From the NCBI GenBank assembly GCA_964030785.1, contig OZ034975.1, forward strand, positions 45,291,569 through 45,355,568: a stretch of 64,000 bases of DNA, read 5' to 3'. The position numbers were made by a program, and so were the translations under genes. The DNA is from Siderastrea siderea. Its lineage: Eukaryota; Cnidaria; Anthozoa; Scleractinia; Rhizangiidae. How positions within the stretch are numbered: position 1 is the stretch's first letter; every line of letters begins with the position of its first letter. The notes under the pieces were generated by a model that ran no database searches, had not been told where the DNA came from, and saw nothing but the letters and a program-made list of their open reading frames with translations. Positions 37,480 through 64,000 of the stretch are shown piece by piece.

Positions 37480-40400
37480 AGTGCGTCATGCTGCCTGCCC
37501 ACCTCAAGTTCATTGTTTTACTTTGTTTGGTTAATGTTACAGAAGTTAACCAGTTTTGTTCTGTCTTTGATGAAATACGTTAAAATTGGGACTGTTGCAT
37601 TGGCAATATCTGGCATCAAATATGGCATCTTTTGAAAACTGTTGGTGAATTGTTGCAGAGGAGTGAGTGTGCGGTGTCTGGTGATGATGGTGGTTTTTGC
37701 AGTGAAGCAACAGCAATGGCAGTCAGTTGAAAGAGGATGACCAAGCAAGCCTTACAGGACGATTGTAGGGCCCTAGCTTGCGACAAAGTATGCAGAGATA
37801 AGTCGCATTACTCGTTGTTGAACACACCATTTGATTTCCAAGGAAATCTTCAAGGAAAGACCATCCAAGAAAGTCGGTGCAATTATGCTTGTTCAGTTTG
37901 TACAGACAACTGCTTCCTAGCACCTAAATCGGTCTTTTAGCCAGAAACTAAGGAGTGTGAGTCATGAAGACCTGCTTCCCTATAAAATGAAAAAGTAAAA
38001 AAAATTTCATCCGTGAAGTTATGCTTAGCAGCCTTCCTTTTGGCTAAAACCATGACATCAACACATTTCCTGTTGTTGTTGTTTCCAAAGTTCAGTCCAA
38101 AATTGCCTGTTCAAAAGTGTTCTGCACTTCATTGTAAGTGCAGAGGAACGGGCGTGTGCAAATTGAGGTAAACTGAATATTTAATATCTTTGGCGACATT
38201 ATTTTGAAAGTTAGTGTTTATAGAAATCTAAAAATGAATTCCAAAACTAAACAGTTCGATAGCTCTGTGTCAACACAGATTATAGTAATTTGTTGTGTTG
38301 AACAAGTTGACAAGAAGCTCAATTTGGAAGAGGCCTTATAGTGTCATGCACATTGTCTACTCAGCTCTACACAAGAATGACAGTTTAGAGATCAGGCAAT
38401 TTCTCATTTCTTTTCTACTAAATGATGGCTGGTACGGTTAATAATCTCAAGAAAACCACTTGTGTGTGACAAGTCTTGTGTAGCATTTATAAAAAAGCTG
38501 CAGCTGCACTTTCTTAACTGCCTTCTTATTAGGTTAGTTTGTTCTTGCTTGTGTAAGAGACTTTTTTTACAAAAAGATTTCAGACATGCCAAAGTATGTC
38601 AACATACTTTGTTACAGGACTATGTGGAAGCTACACAGATTAACAATGTTTACATTCTGAGTTTCTCTTCACTTATTTAGTATTAGTTTTTCCAGTAAGC
38701 CTAGATGAAATTGGATTCCTGTGTGATAGTTCTCTCACACAGAGTAACTTGCTTGCAGCATTTGTTTTAAAGATATATTTGTAGTATTTAGTGAATTCTG
38801 TCACACATCTCAGAGTATGAATTTTAAAAAATATTTATACTTATACTTTTCAATGAAGTCATCAGTTGTTATTTCACATGCCAAAAGTACATGCCTAAGA
38901 AGTGAGAGTCGTGAGAAATAATGCAAAATAATATCGGTTTTGTAGATAAACAGGTCCGTGTTCAGACCACCAAAGAAGTAATATATAGTGTTTCTTGCTT
39001 TCTGTTTAACCCTTTACCTGCCAGGATAAAGACTGTTAATGGTGATTTTGAAAAGTAGCCACTTGAGAAAAGCAGGTCAGGAAAGGAAGACTTGCATCTG
39101 CAGTGATGGGCGCCCATTTGCAGAGTGAAGATTTGGGGTGGATTTCATAAACGAAGTCTAGAGAGGCTAAACCAAGTTTAAGCTAGGCTAGAATGATTAG
39201 CACAATTTGTTAGAGTCCCTATGGTAGTGGCCTTTGTATTCTGTGGTTGTCCAAATTCTAATAACACAATTTTGACCTGCACAAATGTGGCTTGTCGAGG
39301 CCCAGTATTAACCTATATGCAGCCTTAGATTAGACCATGTGTGCCTTAGACTTCGTTTAAGCAGTTGGCCCTAAAGATTTAGCTCCATATGCTATGCTGA
39401 ACAACTTTCATCTTAACGGTTGAACCTTAGGAATTCGTTCACAGATTCAAAAATTATACACGACTCAAGCTTTGATTTTTGCAGTGAAAGGGTGAAACAC
39501 TACAACTAAAGTTTTAAAATGTTCACTTTTGTATTTGTGCACAAGGAACACAGGGCAGACAATAGAGAAATAAGATTGTTTTGTAATATCATAGCTGTCT
39601 GCTTTATGCCCAAAAAAGTTGTGTCGCCAAAGTATTTATGGATATCAACAAATTGCCAGGAGAAGAAATGTTCCCGTTTCAAAAATTAGAAAGGTTTTAA
39701 ACTAAAGTAGTGTCAAAAATTGCTTTATTTACAGATTCTTTCCTGAAGTCAATAATACAGTGATAACTTATGATAACTTTTCTCTGATGTAGACAAGAGT
39801 AAGGTTCACAAAAATGAAACTTTTCATTATTTTGCACAATAAGTGTACAAAAAGTTTGTATCAACACAAGGCTGACAAAATCAAGTGTCGAAGAACATGC
39901 ATTGAGAGTGCATGTTGCAGGACTATAGACAAAATGCTCATCGAGTGCTTTCGGTGTTTCTGAGAGCTTTATTTTAGAACTACAGACAAAAATGTTCTAA
40001 GAATTATTGACGCTTGAAAACTTGTTGATATATAACCTTAAAGATGCTATTTTTTTTTTGATAATTCAATTTTTTTTTGTTGGGTTACAAATGAAAGCTC
40101 AAGTCAGCGTGGGAAATAATTGTTGCATTTTGTATGCATAGTTGGTTATCCCTCTTAATATTAGTTTCACGTAGGAAACCTTTCTAAATGGTAATATGCT
40201 CGAACTGAACTTTAAATTCTTAAACATATATTACAGTTTACTATGTCCAGAGTATTTATTTTGTTCAAAAGACGGGAATAGTTAAGCTGATGAAGTTTCC
40301 TTAACCAGGCCACGCAAGTTGCCTGTCAGAAAAATTATTATTTACAGAAAGAAACAGTGACTGATGTGTTTGCTAAGTGATGTCAGTAAATTAATTAGAT

Positions 40401-40865
40401 AGCGAAAAATCTAGTTATGGTTCTTGCAGGGTAGAAGCAAAGTTTTTCTGATTCAGTCAACTTATGACTGTGACGGACCAACCAATTCACCGATGGTTGT
40501 GTCACCATTCAATCGGAACAATGTGACACATTGAACACTTTGGAACCAACAGTTGCGTGACAATAGTTTGAGTCACGCAAGTTACTTCGATGTTTCCAAT
40601 AAAGGAACTGACCCTCAGAAGCGTTTAAACGTTTAGAATGCTTTGCTTCTATCATGCTTGATTTACTGCCAAATATAGGGATTGTGTTAATAGGTGCACG
40701 TTTGATTCAAGCGTGCAGCCTATATACAATCACTGTAACCTTTATTTTAGACTAGTTAGTTATGGTTATATGGGTCGTTCCTTGGGGAAGAGTTCCCTGC
40801 CAAGGAAGTCAAGTTATTTGTATTTGATGTCAGAAGCCAATAAATTATGAACATTACAGTGATAC
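37480..40865 (+). other. Probable long 3' UTR of DDX3
   Basis: No gene or clear repeat is visible after the DDX3 stop. The first AATAAA signals I find are at 40599-40604 and 40839-40844. If either is used, the 3' UTR is 3.1-3.4 kb. Short open frames in this span have no recognisable domain. Confidence 0.5.
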
Positions 40866-41428
40866 CAATGGCTCCAGTCTTTGCTTTTCATTTTACTTGC
40901 TGGTACTGTGGGAAAAGTGTGGTTTATTAGTTACTTGTGAGGGCGCAAAATGGCATAATTCTAAAGCAGCTATTCGTACAGAGTTTGGAAAAATATGGAA
41001 ATCTTAAAACCAGTTTTCTAGAGCCCAAAACGTAAAGAAACTTAGCTCTTAAGTCTGGAAAAAGTGTGGAGTTTTGTCCCAGCTGCTTGGTCGCTGAAAT
41101 CTATTTCAGGTCTGAGGAATGTTTTCAGGGACTTACCGCAGTCCATTTATGGTCAGAATCCATACCCATTTTTAGACTGTAAAATCCAAACCCCTTTTCG
41201 TGCTTCCACACCCAAATGGCTTAAGCCCTTGCCCATTTTCAGACCAACCCCTCCCCCCCCCCCCCCCCCCGCACGGGAAACAGCATGAATTGAAATTGAG
41301 AGCTTTATAGCCGTTAGACTTTCTCAAACGTCGTTCGCTTCTCATTTCCGGTTCCGGTGGAGCTCGACTTGTGGGCAAGTCTATATAGCCGTGAAAAAAG
41401 CTCCCTCTCATAGCCGGGGGGTGCGCGG

Positions 41429-41783
41429 CTGGCAGATATGAGGTGAGATCTAGAGGAAGTGGATAAACAATTTACAATTTAGGTCACGTAAAAACGGGGA
41501 AGAAGGCAGAGGTCGATCGGATTTAGTTGCCAATATTTGGATTTCCAGTATTAGAAATATAATTACAACAACTTTCAAAATTGAATAGGAAGTAGTGTAA
41601 AAGTGGCTATTAAATTACTAATTGACATGGCCTCAGTCATGAAAAAAGGCCTGTCCTTCTAAAAAGGGCCTGGCTAAATTGATCAGGGAATTATAGAGCT
41701 ATGGTCTTGCCAACAAGGATATATGAACGGAGATGCTCGAGAAAGTGTTAGTGTACTTAAATCACGGAAAAGTCGTTCAAATT
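41429..41783 (+). repeat. Direct repeat, copy A
   Basis: Starts ctggcagatatgaggtgag and includes tttacaatttaggtcacgt, gttgccaatatttgga, acaactttcaaaatt, and gagaaagtgttagtgtac. The same blocks in the same order form copy B 980 bp downstream. Copy A's end overlaps the LINE fragment. Confidence 0.85.
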
Positions 41784-42035
41784 CGATCATGGTGGGGGTG
41801 GTGTCATAACGTTGGACAAAACGGAAACTTGGGTATTCAGGGACCACACCATTAACAGCGTTAAACATCTTAATAGCCTTCTTGACTGAGCTGATCACGG
41901 TCAAGTTTTACCAAGTGTAACTTCCGGAATAGTTCCTCACTATCACAGTCAAAGTCTGAGAAGGTTATGATACGTGCAGCATGATTATGTAATTTTTGCA
42001 ATTTTTGAGAAAGACCCTTTGAACAGCAGCCCCTC
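41683..42035 (-). mobile_element. 3' fragment of a LINE reverse transcriptase
   Basis: On the minus strand, one frame reads NHAARIITFSDFD and LFRKLHLVKLDRDQLS; after a frame shift another reads VKKAIKMFNAVNGVVPEYPS and RFVQRYDTT. These match the pattern of the region after the reverse transcriptase in many non-LTR elements, which typically have AAR-I-T and MFK-LNG-P-YL-like blocks. Stops and a frame change show it is decayed. The upstream catalytic part is absent. Confidence 0.65.
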
Positions 42036-42042
42036 AACACAC

Positions 42043-42207
42043 TACAATGAAACCTCGATTTAACGAACCTCTATATAGCGAAATCCTCGGTGTAACGAAC
42101 GATAGTTTTTCAGCCCTGTAACAGGGTAATGTATTGAAAAGAACCTCGATATAACGACCCACCTTCCCCAGTCCCTTGGCACTTCATTAAATAGAGGTTC
42201 CACCGTA
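42043..42207. mobile_element. Pogo-like MITE with TA target duplication
   Basis: An element of 161 bp (42045-42205) starts CAATGAAACCTCGATTTAAC and ends with aatagaggttccaccg. It is flanked by TA on both sides. aacctcgatataacga-like blocks repeat inside. Such ends and a TA duplication are typical of pogo/Tigger-type Tc1-mariner MITEs. It is inserted beside the LINE fragment. Confidence 0.75.
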
Positions 42208-42408
42208 CAATAATCGTAATGAGGTTGGACTAATAAAGTATAAATGGCAAGTAGAGAGTCTCAAGTGGGACAAATATTAAAATGTTAATGCCTGGAATAA
42301 AGCTCCATCTCATAGCACAACTTGTTCATTTTAGACCTCTGGGCGTTGATGTAGAGGGAAGAGGTATATTGAGGGGGCAGGGGGGTGGGGTGGGGGGGGG
42401 GGGGGTTG

Positions 42409-42749
42409 CTGGCAGATATGACCAGAGATCTAGCGGGAGTAGATAAACCATTTACAATTTAGGACACGTAAAACGGGAAAAAAAGGTATAGGTCGGTTTT
42501 TAGTTGCCAATATTTGGAGTACCAGTAGCAGCACTATAAATATAACAACTTTCAAAATTTGAACAGGAAATACTGGTATCAAATATTGACACCAGGGAAA
42601 GTCCTATCACGCATTGCTTGTACAAATTAAAGGTCTTGGCTTAATTGGTCAGGGAATTATTGCGTTATGGGCTAACTAACAACGAAAATAAGAACGGAGA
42701 TACTTGAGAAAGTGTTAGTGTACATAAATCATGGAAAAGTCGTTGAAAT
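42409..42749 (+). repeat. Direct repeat, copy B
   Basis: Diverged second copy of 41429-41783: ctggcagatatgaccagag, tttacaatttaggacacgt, gttgccaatatttggag, acaactttcaaaatttgaa, gagaaagtgttagtgtac. A poly-G run precedes it. Confidence 0.85.
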
Positions 42750-43159
42750 ACAATTGCAAATCCCAGCAAAAGTGCATTGGACGACAGACAGAAAAGGTTG
42801 CTGTCAGCGGCCATCATTTCGCAGCATGATATCACGTGACCCGACCCAAGCTCCTCCCTCGGCTTTGTTTATGAGTATGGCTCCTCAATGTTTTGCTATC
42901 AAAGCTTCATGACTTGCTTTCATATGTATGCTTTGCACGAAATGTGAGCGTTCATTTGTTTTTGAAAACAGCCTAATGTAAACGAATGAATATTATGAAC
43001 GAAGGAAAGGGTGCGTAATACTAGGCGTAACGCGGTCAAGCGCGTTGACGTTGGTCGGATGTGACAAGTTTCGCTAAGAAGTTTACGCGAGCTTCAACAG
43101 TGGTTGAAATATTTCTTTGGTGATAGCTGCGGTTCTAATCCTTCACTTTGGATATTAAG

Positions 43160-63954
<20,795 letters not shown>

Positions 63955-64000
63955 GTAAGTCAAATCTTTCCACAGTACATAGTTCATTTATTCTTTTGAA

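Overview
This is a window of animal nuclear DNA: AT-rich, with GT-AG introns, trinucleotide microsatellites and many short inverted-repeat elements. Two long multi-exon genes have metazoan-type products. The abundance of small palindromic elements, tRNA-derived SINEs, a Penelope-like fragment and a dispersed repeat of roughly 100-126 bp fits an anthozoan cnidarian, most probably a stony coral. That assignment rests on general resemblance, not on a database match.

Layout. (1) Positions 655-8714 hold a roughly 4 kb direct tandem duplication. The duplication boundary cuts through a minus-strand gene for a small PTB/PID-domain protein. The complete gene lies at 8365-8922, and the other copy is a 5'-truncated, frameshifted fragment at 4344-4707. 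(2) Positions 9441-14325 are mobile-element rich: a 3.3 kb element bounded by TTAA with 15-bp terminal inverted repeats, a tRNA-derived SINE, and a strong 165-bp palindrome. (3) Two further intronless PTB/PID genes lie on the plus strand at 15046-15606 and 18801-19544, so the left 20 kb is a small PTB gene cluster. (4) Positions 19545-24360 carry no gene I can support: a (GAT)n tract, a 92-bp duplication and a 106-126 bp satellite-like array. (5) Positions 24362-37479 hold a complete 17-exon DEAD-box RNA helicase of the DDX3/PL10/Belle type (649 aa), preceded by a perfect CRE palindrome and followed by a probable 3 kb 3' UTR. (6) Positions 41400-42750 are a repeat patch with a LINE fragment and a pogo-like MITE. 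(7) From 43160 to the right edge lies the 5' part of a germinal-centre kinase gene of the MAP4K4/TNIK/MINK1 (Misshapen) type. I can trace 31 exons (about 794 aa) covering the kinase domain, a linker and most of the CNH domain. The gene continues beyond the window.

The genes are not an operon and need not work together. DDX3 acts in translation initiation and RNA remodelling. The MAP4K acts upstream of JNK and cytoskeletal signalling. The PTB proteins are probable adaptors that bind short peptide motifs. The least expected points are a MAP4K linker of only about 260 residues with no coiled coil that I can find, a degenerate copy of one of its linker exons in the next intron, the intronless PTB cluster, and hammerhead-ribozyme-like cores in the inverted ends of the Penelope-like fragment. 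I read exon boundaries by eye from splice signals and frame continuity; no transcript evidence was available.
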